A model generated the notes under the pieces. It did not search any database. It saw only the letters and a program-made list of their open reading frames with translations, and was not told where the DNA came from. Made by a program: the position numbers and the translations under genes. Source: Mesorhizobium australicum WSM2073 (GTDB lineage Bacteria; Pseudomonadota; Alphaproteobacteria; Rhizobiales; Rhizobiaceae). From it: DNA of 64,000 bases. Positions 9,133 through 18,773 of this stretch are shown here, piece by piece; positions within the stretch are counted from its first letter, which is position 1, and each line of letters starts with the position of its first letter. The stretch is taken from assembly GCF_000230995.2 (NCBI RefSeq), contig NC_019973.1, forward strand, positions 5,842,001 to 5,906,000. Direction: 5' to 3'.

Positions 9133-10803
9133 ATGGCAAAGAGAACATCTCCACTCGTGCCGTTTCAACACAAGAGGTTCCGTTCTCTGTGGTCGGCTGC
9201 ATTTGTTTCGAACCTTGGCACCCTAGTCGAGGGCGTGGCTGCTGCATGGCTGATGACGAGCATTGCCACGTCGCCTGGTATGGTGGCGCTCGTCCAGTCA
9301 TCGACTACGCTGCCGTACATGATCTTTTCGCTCGCAGCGGGAGCGCTCGCAGATAACTCTGATCGCCGCCGGATTATGTTGACGGCTCAACTGCTGATGG
9401 TGTGCGTTTCCGCGTCTTTGGCGTTTTTGGCCTATACCCAGGCACTCACACCCTGGACTCTGTTGAGTCTCACGTTCCTGATCGGCTGTGGTTGGGCGTT
9501 GCACGACCCATCGTGGCAAGCTTCGATGGGAGATATCCTCCCTCGCGAGCACCTATCAAGCGCAGTTGCACTTAACGGCATGAGCTACAATCTCATGCGC
9601 AGCATCGGACCGGCCATTGGTGGGCTCATTGTAGCGGCAGCCGGTGCGGCCTTTGCGTTTCTTTTCAAATTCTTTTGCTACTTCGCCCTGATCATCGCGC
9701 TCTTGCGATGGAAAACTGTACGTGCGCGACAGCCGCTTCCGCGTGAGGCTTTCGGTAGTGCGATGGGCGCCGGCTTCCGCTATGTGCTGCTGTCGCCGAA
9801 CCTTCTCAAGGTGATGTGTCGGAGTTTCGTTTTCGGTCTCACCGCCATCGTCATTCTGGCTCTGCTGCCGCTCATTGCCCGAGAACAGGTGAAGGGTACT
9901 GCCATAATCTACGGCGTGATGCTCGGCTTCTTTGGCCTGGGTGCCATTTGCGGCGCGCTTCTTATCACACGGAGCCGCGAAGTTCTCACCAACGAGTGGG
10001 TCATTCGTGGCGCATTCTTTGTGCTGGCGATCATCTGCTTCTTTCTGGCATCGTGCGAACACGTTTGGTTGAGCTGCCTTCTCCTCATGCCGGCTGGTGC
10101 GGCCTGGCTGCAGGCATTCTCGCTGTCCAACGTGACGGTTCAGCTTTCGGCGCCACGGTGGGTGGTTGGACGAGCTCTCTCCCTCTACCAGACGGCTACA
10201 TATGGCGGCATGGCGGCGGGCAGCTGGATCTGGGGTGAATTGGCGGACATCCAGGGTGTTTCCGGGGCTTTGTTCGTTGCTAGCCTCGTTCTTGTCTTCG
10301 GGGGGCTGATCGGCATTCTTCTTCACCAACCGGATTTCGAAACACTCAATCTCGACCCGACCAATAAGTTCAGCGAACCGGCGCTGCAACTTGACCTGCG
10401 ATCGCGCAGCGGACCGATCATGGCGATGGTTGATTATCGCATCGATCAGAAAGAAGTTCCAGAATTCCTCATCGTGATGACATCGTGGCGAAAAGCCCGA
10501 CTCCGAGACGGTGCCAGGCAGTGGTCGCTGCTGCGCGACTTAGAAAAGCCCGGACTGTGGACCGAGTGTTACCACGTACCAACATGGGTCGAACATTTGC
10601 GACACAACCAGAGGCAGACCCATGCCGACGCTGAAATCGCAGCGCGCCTGGACGCACTGCACCAAGGCGATTGCCCGCCCAAATCCATCAAGATCGAACG
10701 GCAGACGTGCGGGTACACGACGACATGCCGCTTAAGCCCCACTTGGACAGGTCTTGAGCGAAAGGCCGGAAGCGGCGTCCCAAGTTCAACTTGCCAAGCC
10801 TAG
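9133..10803 (+). CDS. MFS_3-family exporter with C-terminal extension
   Basis: 556 residues. Residues 1-400 form a 12-helix transporter of the MFS_3 type (EntS-like; the conserved DRRRIM loop follows GALADNS). A cytoplasmic C-terminal domain (about 415-520) contains YRIDQKEVPEFL and WTECYHVPTWVEHLRHNQR, as seen fused to many proteobacterial MFS_3 proteins and resembling an antibiotic-biosynthesis-monooxygenase fold. ATG at 9133 is chosen where similarity begins (MAKRTSPLVPF); an in-frame ATG-type start at 9037 is longer. The last 30 residues look unrelated, so the end was probably altered when the IS481 relic arrived; the stop codons of the two converge at 10800-10803. Family members export siderophores and other small molecules. 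Confidence 0.8.
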   Translation: MAKRTSPLVPFQHKRFRSLWSAAFVSNLGTLVEGVAAAWLMTSIATSPGMVALVQSSTTLPYMIFSLAAGALADNSDRRRIMLTAQLLMVCVSASLAFLAYTQALTPWTLLSLTFLIGCGWALHDPSWQASMGDILPREHLSSAVALNGMSYNLMRSIGPAIGGLIVAAAGAAFAFLFKFFCYFALIIALLRWKTVRARQPLPREAFGSAMGAGFRYVLLSPNLLKVMCRSFVFGLTAIVILALLPLIAREQVKGTAIIYGVMLGFFGLGAICGALLITRSREVLTNEWVIRGAFFVLAIICFFLASCEHVWLSCLLLMPAGAAWLQAFSLSNVTVQLSAPRWVVGRALSLYQTATYGGMAAGSWIWGELADIQGVSGALFVASLVLVFGGLIGILLHQPDFETLNLDPTNKFSEPALQLDLRSRSGPIMAMVDYRIDQKEVPEFLIVMTSWRKARLRDGARQWSLLRDLEKPGLWTECYHVPTWVEHLRHNQRQTHADAEIAARLDALHQGDCPPKSIKIERQTCGYTTTCRLSPTWTGLERKAGSGVPSSTCQA

Positions 10804-11290
10804 GTGTTTAGTCCCGGCATTTGCTGGAGCGGATTGAGGGTGAAGCGCTCGGGCTGGGAAGCCCATGCCTTGCAGATGAACTCGTAGGGGGTGAGACCTT
10901 TGAGGTCTTGAGCCTGCGACCGAAGTTGTAGGCTGTGACGAACTCGGCAAGGTGCCGACGCAGTTGGTCGTGATCGTCGTAGTGGAAACGCTTGACCGTA
11001 GCGTCCTTGATGGTGCGGTTCATGCGCCCGACCTGGCCGTTGGTCCAAGGATGCTTTGGCTTTGTGGTTCGATGTTCGATATCGTTCCTGGCGCGGGCGA
11101 GTTCGAAGGCATGAGCCCGGAATATCTCGCCATTTGCGATCGCTTCCTTGATCAGTGGAACGGCCGAACCGCCAGCTCCTGGCGTGGTGAACTCGCTGCC
11201 ATAGCACCTACCGAAGGAATGATGAGAGGCAACCGAGACATCGGTGCGCGCAGCTTTTTCGCTGCAGGCGCGCACCGATCGAGGTGGCCA
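10800..11290 (-). pseudogene. IS481-family transposase relic, C-terminal half
   Basis: Minus-strand frames give IEHRTTKPKHPWTNGQVGRM, then KDATVKRFHYDDHDQLRRHL, LKGLTPYEFICKAWAS and QMPGLNT before the stop. That is the C-terminal half of an IS481 integrase-type transposase. There is one frameshift near 10910 and the N-terminus is lost. Two more relics of the same type lie at 56625-57060 and 58925-59207. Confidence 0.85.
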
Positions 11291-11329
11291 TGGCCAGTCG
11301 AAGGATCTCTTGAATGTGAATGTTCACAA

Positions 11330-11845
11330 CCCATTCCGGAGAGACCGACCACGACCAGCCCAAATGTTATACCCGCCGATGCGGTGTTGGTAGCGATCGA
11401 TATCGCCAAGGTCCGCAATGAAGTCCTGATTGAAGCCTCCGGCCACAAGCGCCGCAGCCGGCTGCCGGTTCTCAACACCCGCGCAGAGCATGACCGGCTG
11501 ATCGAGATTCTGCAGGCGTATTGCCAACCGGTGGTCTGCGGCTTCGAAGCGACGGGCAATTATCATCGCCCTATCGCATGGCGTTTGGCTGAGGCAGGCT
11601 TCGAGGTGCGGCTGGTGTCGTCACTGGCGCTCGCCCGAACCCGGGAGGCCTTGCACAACAGTTGGGACAAGAACGATCCCCAGGATGCGCAGGTGATCCT
11701 GCACATGCTCAGGATCCAGGCGACGCAGCGCTATCACGATCCGCTGCGCGCCGGAATAAACAACGTACAGGAACTGTCGAAGACGCATGAGGCGATCGCC
11801 AGAGCCAAGACCGAGATCCAGCACCGCATCCGGGATCTTGTGATG
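11330..11845 (+). pseudogene. IS110-family transposase, N-terminal fragment
   Basis: The frame from about 11360 reads AVLVAIDIAKVRNEVLIEAS, then GFEATGNYHRPIAWRL, SLALARTREALHNSWDKND and PQDAQVILHML. This is the RuvC-like DEDD domain of IS110 transposases. It is cut at about 11845, where sequence changes to a serine recombinase relic on the other strand, so a long open frame across this joint (to 12460) is chimeric and not a real gene. Confidence 0.8.
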
Positions 11846-12534
11846 CGATCTGTGTGCGGTGACCCGCTCCCGTGTCCAGCGATTGCCATGCCCGGTCACC
11901 AAGCCGTTGCGGTTGAGAATGCTGGCGATCAGATCATCGCTGGCGATCAGCACCAGTTGCCGGATGGCTGCGATGATATCGGTGGAGGTGCTGCTGCGCT
12001 GTCCGCGCCGGCGCTTCGGCAGGCGCAGCTCGGTATGGGTGCCGCCAATCCAATGGATCAGCAGCACGATCTCGGAGGCATGATCGTCGAAATTGGCGAC
12101 CACCTTCTGAATGACCGTGCGCACGATGCGCTTCTTGAGCCTGGCGTCCGTCGTTGGCGCCGACCAGACAGCCTGAAGGTCTGTGGCCAGCGCCGTGATG
12201 CCGTTGCCAACACAGGTGATGGCCTTGGCGTCGCGGCATCATGCGCGGCGATCTTGCTCTCGATCTCACCGACACGGATGAGTGCCTGGTTCCAACTCGC
12301 GCCGCAACCGTACCGACCTTGCCGAGGCAGACCTCGGCGACCCTCCGGTCGAAGCCGGCACGCGCGACGCCGCCGGCGGCAGAACGGGCCGAGATCGTCG
12401 TCGATCGTCTCTACGCGAGAGCAGCCAAGCGCCGTCAGGCGATCGCGGGTCGCATACTGAAGCATGCTGCTCTCAGGATTGTGCAGGACCTGATGGGCTG
12501 ACGACTGCACATACAGGATCGCTTTACGCTCCAA
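11845..12534 (-). pseudogene. Large serine recombinase (resolvase/invertase) relic
   Basis: The minus strand gives the N-terminal start (RKAILYVQSSAHQVLHNPES, near 12525-12460) with DDDLG. After an internal deletion come C-terminal pieces: VVANFDDHASEIVLLIHWIG near 12110-12050, ELRLPKRRRGQ and TGHGNRWTRERVTAHRSHH near 11900-11850. Most of the catalytic domain is missing and frames are broken. Confidence 0.75.
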
Positions 12535-12726
12535 ACGTCATTTGCCCATCCTGACCCGCGGGTCCTTGCGAGGATCGTGAGCGTCCGGGTGCGGGCGTCG
12601 AGATCGCTCCACGTCACTCTGCACATTTTCTCCTGTCACATCGCCGTGCGATCACGAAGCGGATGATGCGACCCATCGGGATCAATTGACGGGGTTGCCC
12701 TCGAAGTGGGCTAACAGGCGTCTGAT

Positions 12727-12850
12727 CTCGCCTTCAGTTGATCGGAGGCCGCGCTCGCGGCGATGCGGATCCTCTCTTCCGCCGAATATTGTTTGCGGGT
12801 AGCGCGGCCGATGTCCTTAATGAATTTCTCCGCCGGCTCCTTCCGTGGCC
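12727..12850 (-). pseudogene. IS3-family orfA fragment
   Basis: The minus strand reads EPAEKFIKDIGRATRKQYSA then EERIRIA, the typical start of an IS3 orfA (helix-turn-helix) protein. It decays after about 40 codons. The neighbouring bases 12540-12726 hold no gene I recognise. Confidence 0.6.
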
Positions 12851-12908
12851 TGTATGCGTTAAGCCGAGATTATCTCAATTGGCCCGGACGCCGGCCAGGC
12901 TTGGGAGA

Positions 12909-14006
12909 TCATTTTCCTGACGCAAGTGCCTCGATTGCCTGTCGATGCACCTGGTGCGATCTCCAAGCGATCATCTCCTTCCAGTCTGACCCCTGCGGAT
13001 AGTAGTGCAATTTGGTGACCTGCCGAATCTGCCGGCCCCGCTCGGAATCAACCTCTTCTGGCCGATACATGAATAACCAATGGTCGTCGCGCAGCACCGC
13101 CGTATTTAGTTTGTAAGTTCCAAATTCAAGAGCAATGTAGGTGTGCCGGCTCCCCAAGACACGCTCCCAAAATGCGTCTTGGGTCCCAGGTATAATTTCC
13201 GCGGAAGAATTCCCTACTTCGGGCGACGTTACAGACGTGCCAAAGATGCGGACGGCTCGCTCATAGCCGCTTAGTCCGGACGACTGCTCGCATTGCAGTT
13301 CCCCATAGCCGTAAGGGCCCAGTCCGGTGTGGTAATCTATGATGATAACCTCATCGCGGGCGGCTACGTTGAATTCGTTCGTTATTTCCTCGAGAGTTCG
13401 CCTGGCTTCGGTAGGCTCGGTTCCGCCGTAGAACAGGCCGCCCGGATGGGTGTATTGCCCTGATCCTCGCGCCTCCCGAAGTTTCAATTCGCCGTGTCTC
13501 GCTTGATATGCCGCGAACGCAATCTCAGCGCGCTTCAATCCCTCCTCGGAAATGTCCGCCGGAACGAAATGCCCGGCCAACTCCTCGTATCCAGGATTCG
13601 AGGGGAGCGGTTTGGAAAAGTCGACAAAATTCCGGTTGAGGTCAACCCCCTCCGCAGTAACTCGGCGATCCCAGGCAAAACCGTAGCAATTCAGCGCATG
13701 AAGGAAGAGCACGGCCGTGGAGTATGGGAGACGCTTATGAAATTTGGCTTCCAAGAATAGAAGCTGCGCCGCGGACCCGATGCAACCTTCTGGCCCGTGT
13801 GTACCGGAAACCAGAACCAAGAGTTTCTTGGCGTCTGCCGGGCCGAAATACGCTGCGTCCGTGTAGAGAGCCTCACCAGAGGGTCCGTTTGTACTGCATC
13901 GGTATGCTCGCGACGTCGGCGCAGCCGCCAGGAATTTCTGCCTGGCTTCGAAATAATCGTCAGAAAAGACAACGGAGGCTAGCTCCTTTGCGCTGTCAAG
14001 ATTCAT
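12909..14006 (-). CDS. DUF2817-family M14-like zinc hydrolase
   Basis: 365 residues. GTHGPEGCIGS (zinc His and Glu), NRNFVDF after VDL, IDYHTGLGPYGYGEL (third ligand) and IALEFGTY (catalytic Glu) match the DUF2817 branch of the M14/AspA zinc carboxypeptidase-deacylase fold. Members are thought to remove acyl or amino-acid groups; no substrate can be assigned. ATG at 14006 is chosen because GGGAGA lies nine bases upstream; TTG at 14015 is in frame. A nod-box-like element lies at 14222-14269 within a promoter repeat shared with the DoeB-like gene. No signal peptide, so cytoplasmic. Confidence 0.8.
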   Translation of the reverse strand: MNLDSAKELASVVFSDDYFEARQKFLAAAPTSRAYRCSTNGPSGEALYTDAAYFGPADAKKLLVLVSGTHGPEGCIGSAAQLLFLEAKFHKRLPYSTAVLFLHALNCYGFAWDRRVTAEGVDLNRNFVDFSKPLPSNPGYEELAGHFVPADISEEGLKRAEIAFAAYQARHGELKLREARGSGQYTHPGGLFYGGTEPTEARRTLEEITNEFNVAARDEVIIIDYHTGLGPYGYGELQCEQSSGLSGYERAVRIFGTSVTSPEVGNSSAEIIPGTQDAFWERVLGSRHTYIALEFGTYKLNTAVLRDDHWLFMYRPEEVDSERGRQIRQVTKLHYYPQGSDWKEMIAWRSHQVHRQAIEALASGK

Positions 14007-14182
14007 CGTGCTCAATCTCCCTGCTAATCATTCTGCGGCAGCAACTGAGACCCATGGCTCGATAGTTACCTCTATTTTTATGTGAGATGCCGGGGCTAAA
14101 ACTTGCGGACAGTGACTATTTATCCGCTATCCTCACGCGCCGAAAGTAACGGAGCCGACAAGCTGATAAACTTTGTAGATGC

Positions 14183-14362
14183 CGCCAAGAACATGCTTTC
14201 GAACTATGACCCGTCGCGGCGATCGACGTCAAATTCAGTTTGCGGATCGACGCTATCTCGTTTTGAGATAACCTCAGAGCGGCCGTGACTTCGCGGTCCC
14301 TGCGTCCGCCTGCACAGACCGGTGCTTCTGCTGGGGGTTGAGCGGCGCGAAAAGAGCAGTTA
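14183..14362 (-). repeat. Diverged ~180-bp promoter-region repeat, copy B (copy A at 617-800)
   Basis: It aligns with 617-800 including the nod-box-like element and the stretch upstream of it. On its far side it meets the ISAzo13 relic at about 14374. Confidence 0.75.
14222..14269 (-). promoter_or_regulatory. Nod-box-like LysR operator, element 5 (DUF2817 gene)
   Basis: Gene strand: ATC (14269-14267), nine bases, GATA (14257-14254), six bases, ATC (14247-14245), then CGCAAACTGAATTTGAC, identical in this last part to element 1. It lies about 215 bp before the start at 14006. Confidence 0.6.
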
Positions 14363-14373
14363 GGCCTCGGCTC

Positions 14374-15143
14374 AAAACAACCGCTGCGATTTTAATGAGC
14401 AGGGTGGTTGCGCCCGGATACCGGCTCTTGCCCAAGGTGAGCCACCAGCGTCGAACGTTTCCACCGCGAAGGCCGGTATCGTGATCGGTGCCGAGATTGA
14501 CCAAGCCGGCGTTGGCCGCGATGTCATAGACGCCATAGGGAGCGACCTTGCCGTAGTGCGGGGATTTCGAAGTCATGAAAGCGTACGGGCTTCGGATCGC
14601 CTTTGCGCCGCAGCTGACGGCCACCATTCTTGAAATCGCCAACCAGTTCCTTTTTTTTGGAATCGACAGAGACGGCCGGTTGGTTGCCATCCCGGAACCG
14701 TCTGATCTTCGCGTTGATGTGTTCAAACTGCCTATCACGGTCAGGATGGGCCGCGCGCTCCCGCGTCTTCTTGTTAGCATGAAGGCTGAAGCCGAGTTCC
14801 CGCAGTAACCGGCCTACCAATTTCCGGCTTGCAGTGAAGCAGCGCTCAGGCAGAGCGCACACAAGATGACGTTGGCTTCAGCTGACCCACAACAGGACCG
14901 CCTCGGGATCGCACGGATCGCCGACCGCACCAGTTCCCTGAGCGCCGCCAAAAGTCCAAGCTCAGTCTCGGTCTTCGGCTTGCGACCGCCTCCCGGTCGA
15001 CGAATGCGTCCAGTCCAATAGGCACTGCGCGACGCAATTCCCGAAGAGTTCAGCCTCCGTTGCCGCAAACAAGCGTCGGGCGCGCTCATACAAATAGGCG
15101 AAAGCGTTTCAAAACGCGCCTTGATCGCGGCAATGTCTATCAT
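14374..15143 (-). pseudogene. ISAzo13-family transposase relic
   Basis: Minus-strand pieces in order are IKARFETLSPI near 15120, RRPGGGRKPKTETELGLLAA near 15000, and LVGRLLRELGFSLHANKKTR near 14800. Then come SVDSKKKELVGDFKNGGRQL near 14650 (catalytic DSKKKE) and YGVYDIAANAGLVNLGTDHD near 14510. The C-terminal third is missing and there are several frameshifts. Confidence 0.8.
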
Positions 15144-15661
15144 CCGCTTTGACCAACTTCTTCGAATGACTGAATCCGACCATACCGACCGCGTCTAGCC
15201 CTCAGCCACGCTCTCGACAATCGATCAACCGGAAAGGCACAGCCTCACCTCAAATTCCGATTCGATTGTTTCGCACCGAGCCCATTAGTTGGCCACGAAA
15301 AGTAGCTCGCCGCGCCCCGTCGGCCGACCCCGGCCGGTGCGGCGTCGCCACCAGCGAGCATCGATCATAGTGCCGGTTGCGGAACCGGGGACAATGGCAT
15401 GTGATCGGGCGGCGGCGCCTGCAATGCTAGGCCAAGCTAACGGCGGCCAGCCCGCGCCCTGCGGCCGAAGCGACGACAGCGTCTTAAAGTGATACCACTT
15501 CACCCTCCGCGCCAGACGCTCCAGCGCCGCATTCTGACCAACCCGCGCTGAAATCCGCCATTCGCCGGGCCAAACTGCACCGACCCGCCGATGCAGTCCA
15601 TGAATCACAACCAGGCAATTTTGCATCGATCCCCTATAGGCGAGGCTGGCGGTGTTCAACC
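15144..15661. other. Intergenic stretch, no gene recognised
   Basis: A minus-strand open frame of 124 codons (15285-15659) crosses it. Its composition (Arg/Gly/Ala rich, no known motif) gives no support for a real product. It ends beside the nod-box-like element at 15662. Confidence 0.4.
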
Positions 15662-15710
15662 ATCTAAGTTCTAGATGACTGCGATAATGATAATATTCTT
15701 GCCAACTCTT
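15662..15710 (+). promoter_or_regulatory. Nod-box-like LysR operator, element 6 (CocE-type hydrolase)
   Basis: ATC (15662-15664), nine bases, GATG (15674-15677), six bases, ATA (15684-15686), then ATGATAATATTCTTGCCAAC. The ending TTGCCAACTC is the closest in the window to the classical nod-box ending TTACCAATC. It lies about 170 bp before the start at 15879. Confidence 0.55.
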
Positions 15711-15878
15711 GGCCGACGGGACATGCCCTCTACCGGAACTTGGCCCTGCCCGTCATTCTACCGCAAGCATGGCGGAGTAGGGCCGGTCGCCTGTCTTGCT
15801 TTACCCTGGTCGATCGCGGGCCTGGATCTGGAGGTGCGTGTAACCGCGCATGAACTCGCCATACCGAGGAGGGACAGG

Positions 15879-17861
15879 ATGGTCCAAAATGCACCATACC
15901 GGCTCCGTCAGCGCTTGACGGCGACCGCTGCGGCTATCGCCAGGTCCGCAAGCGCGGTCTTAGCCACCCCTACGGGCACGGCCGCCCAAACCCCTACGAG
16001 TGAGGCTGCCCAAACCCCTACGAGTGAGGCTGCCCAAACGGGCACTGGATGGTCGAAAACGCCCACGAATGAGGCTGCCGAAATTGGCACTGGATGGTTG
16101 AACCGGAGCGGGCAGACAGACCAGCCAGTGCCCCTTCCGAAGCCGCGTTACGAAGTAGATGTCGAGAAGGACGTCCGCATACCGATGCATGACGGCGTCG
16201 GTCACTATGCCGACATCTATCGTCCACGCGGGGTGGCTGGCCCGCTGCCGACAATCATGATCCGGACGCAATACAATAAGGCGGGCTATCTTCAGCCCAG
16301 TCCGTTCAGCCACCGCAGCGTGGCAGTCAGGATGTTTGCCGGCCAGGGCTTCGCGGTCGTTGTGCAGGACCTTCGCGGGCGCTTCCGTTCCGAGGGTACC
16401 TTCCATTTAGCTGAAAGCGATGCCATGGACGGCTACGACACGGTCGCCTGGATCGCTTCGCAGTCCTGGTCCAACGGCCGGGTCGGCGGTTACGGCTGCT
16501 CTGCTCTCGGCATCACTCAGGTGATGACGTCGCAACGGCGGCCGCCAGCGCTGAAGGCTGTCGTGCCGCAGGGAGCCGCTGGCGCACTGCGGTCGATGCC
16601 ATGGGATGAACTGGTTTCCGGTGTTCACGATATGGGCTGCACACTGCAGTGGTTTCGCGAGTCGGCCAACCAGCGCCAAGAAGTGCTCAAGAAAGTTGAT
16701 TATTGGGAGTTGCTGAAGACCCTCCCTGTTGCCGACTTGGGCGACCGGGCCGGCGGCCCGCCCAATGACTGGCGGGATTGGCACTCGCGTGAACTCGGCG
16801 GTCCTTGGTGGGGCAAGTTCGGCCTTTTCGATGAGTTCTCGCACCCCGATGTTCCGGCCCTGTTCGTCGATTCTTGGTATGACGGTACGGTTGGAGGCAC
16901 GCTGGAATTGTTCGACAGGTTCCAGAAGCAGTCGTTGTCAGAGGAAGCGCGGCGGAATCAGTATGTGATCATCTCTCCCACCGGTCATTGCGAAAGCGAA
17001 CAGGCCCCACCCTACATCGTGGGCCAGCGTGATGTCGGGGACAATCGGCTGGATTGGTGGTCGATCTATTTGCGCTGGTTCAATCATTGGCTGCGCGACG
17101 GTCAGGGCGGCTTCGACATGCCGCACGTCCAATACTTTTTGATTGGAGCGAACCAGTGGAAGTCATCCGACAGCTGGCCGCTGCCGGGAACACGCTTTGT
17201 GCCCTATTATTTGAGCAGCGGCGGTCATGCGAACACGAGCAAGGGTGACGGCCGGCTATCCACGGCGGCTGCGTCGGGCCCGCCTGACCGTTATCACTAT
17301 GATCCTGCCGATCCCGTTATCAGCCCTGAGCCCTTCAGAGTCCCCCCGGGTCCGGGCTGCCCTGCCGAGCTTGAGTCCGCCAGCGTGTCAGTGGACCAGC
17401 GCCAGACGGATCTGCGAGACGACCGGTTGGTGTTCACCACGGAGCCGCTTCGTTCAGGCATCGAGGTGACCGGTCCGCTGCGCGCCGTGCTCTATGTGTC
17501 ATCCTCGGCGGTGGACACCGACTTCGTTGTGCAACTGAGTGACGTCTATCCCGATGGGCGGGTCTACAATCTCAGGACCGGTATCGCGCGGGCGCGCTAC
17601 CGTGAAGGCTACAAGCCGTCTAAATTGATGATCCCAGGCCAAATCTATCCCATAGAGGTGAATCTGCATGCGACCGGCAATTACTTCGCGCCTGGCCACC
17701 GCATCCGCGTGCAAGTGTCGAGCAGCAGCTTCCCGCATTTCGGCCGAAACCTGAATACAGGCGGTAACAATTTGACGGAAACCAGGTGGGTCGTGGCAGA
17801 GAACACTATCTACCACGATCGCGACCATCCCTCGCAAATCATCCTTCCAATCGTGCCGTGA
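15879..17861 (+). CDS. CocE/NonD-family (S15) serine hydrolase
   Basis: 660 residues: an alpha/beta-hydrolase core, cap and C-terminal jelly-roll domain (about 480-655), as in cocaine esterase CocE and X-prolyl dipeptidyl aminopeptidases. The catalytic triad can be placed at Ser208 (GGYGCSALG), Asp335 (DSWYDG) and His370 (SPTGHCES). Family members cleave esters, amides or acyl-amino-acid bonds. ATG at 15879 follows GAGGAGGGACAGG. Residues 28-75 are a low-complexity linker built from tandem 24-bp units, after a weakly hydrophobic N-terminus that could be an export signal. A nod-box-like element lies upstream. Substrate unknown. Confidence 0.85.
   Translation: MVQNAPYRLRQRLTATAAAIARSASAVLATPTGTAAQTPTSEAAQTPTSEAAQTGTGWSKTPTNEAAEIGTGWLNRSGQTDQPVPLPKPRYEVDVEKDVRIPMHDGVGHYADIYRPRGVAGPLPTIMIRTQYNKAGYLQPSPFSHRSVAVRMFAGQGFAVVVQDLRGRFRSEGTFHLAESDAMDGYDTVAWIASQSWSNGRVGGYGCSALGITQVMTSQRRPPALKAVVPQGAAGALRSMPWDELVSGVHDMGCTLQWFRESANQRQEVLKKVDYWELLKTLPVADLGDRAGGPPNDWRDWHSRELGGPWWGKFGLFDEFSHPDVPALFVDSWYDGTVGGTLELFDRFQKQSLSEEARRNQYVIISPTGHCESEQAPPYIVGQRDVGDNRLDWWSIYLRWFNHWLRDGQGGFDMPHVQYFLIGANQWKSSDSWPLPGTRFVPYYLSSGGHANTSKGDGRLSTAAASGPPDRYHYDPADPVISPEPFRVPPGPGCPAELESASVSVDQRQTDLRDDRLVFTTEPLRSGIEVTGPLRAVLYVSSSAVDTDFVVQLSDVYPDGRVYNLRTGIARARYREGYKPSKLMIPGQIYPIEVNLHATGNYFAPGHRIRVQVSSSSFPHFGRNLNTGGNNLTETRWVVAENTIYHDRDHPSQIILPIVP
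15970..16098 (+). repeat. Tandem 24-bp coding repeat in the CocE-type gene
   Basis: GCCCAAACCCCTACGAGTGA recurs in tandem, giving AAQTPTSE twice, then degenerate units around AAQTGTGW, KTPTNEAAE and IGTGW. The repeated peptide lies between the N-terminus and the hydrolase domain. The copy number may vary between strains. Confidence 0.7.
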
Positions 17862-17915
17862 GGGGTTTTGTCCAACGGCTGAATGGGAGCGCAGGGAGGT
17901 CTGACACGAGGCCAA

Positions 17916-18589
17916 TCACGCGGCATGGATTTGGAACTGCTCGGCCAGGGATAAATTCGGATTGAAGGCGAACCTCGCCTGTTGCTCACGCATCATGTCA
18001 ACCATTTCAATGCCGTTTAGGGTGATCGCGGCTGATGCTGGTGATTTGAACCCGAGCATTGACCGGATGCGGCGCTTTATGCACCGATGGTCCTGTTCGA
18101 TCCGCTTGTTCAGGCATTTAGTCTTGCGACTCCGGATCGGCTTCAGCCGACGCCCGGAACGATCCTGCAAGCGATTTGTGACGTCACAGGAAACGATAAC
18201 CTCCTGATTGGTCTTGCTACCATCGATGACGACGTGGACGGGCCGGCCATGATGTGCCAGCGCTTTTTCTGAAGACCCGGTGGGCCGAGAACAAGTCACG
18301 ATGCTCGCTGAACAGAATTCGACTGCGTCGCCGACACTGTCGATGGCGCGGTAAAGATGCATCCGTACGTCTCGTCGACTTGCCACTTCCCCGTCACGCT
18401 ACGCTTGGGCCGATCGAAATGCTCCAGCAGTAGCGTGCGAACGGTCAAGCCGCAAATGGTCATCTGGTCGACGGCAATCCTCCGCTCGGCCATCATCTCC
18501 TCAAGATCACGCAGGCTGAGATTATAGGCCAGGTACCAGCGCACGCAAAGCAGGATCACTGCCTGGTCGAACTGGCGACCCTTGAACAT
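17916..18589 (-). pseudogene. IS6-family transposase relic
   Basis: The N-terminal part (18589-18296) reads FKGRQFDQAVILLCVRWYLA, then LSLRDLEEMMAERRI and KWQVDETY (first catalytic Asp). After a frameshift near 18370 the rest follows (18386-17916): LYRAIDSVGDAVEF, HHGRPVHVVIDGSKTN and RIEQDHRCIKRRIRSMLGFK. Nearly full length but frame-broken. Confidence 0.85.
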
Positions 18590-18773
18590 CTAGTCCTCCG
18601 AAAATGTCGATGGGTAATTAAAACGTTGCAACACATCCTTCCTGCTTCGGATTGACCGCCGAGACGCCTGTCATACGTTGCGTCAGATCGCTTATTTCCG
18701 TGCGTCAGTCTATTCGAAGCTTCGATTACGGAACATTGCTCGAATTTCAGAATTGAAGCATGTGAGGTGATAG

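Noticed and set aside
10952..12460. 502-codon plus-strand open frame
   Set aside because: Only its middle part is coding (IS110 N-terminus); the flanks are antisense of IS481 and of a serine recombinase, so it is a chance fusion of relics.
15285..15659. 124-codon minus-strand frame
   Set aside because: No recognisable motif and no clear ribosome site; composition like other chance frames.
18700..18730. Possible TtsI (tts) box, CGTCAGTCTATTCGAAGCT
   Set aside because: It only partly fits the tts consensus and no plus-strand gene follows it; it lies behind the amidase gene.
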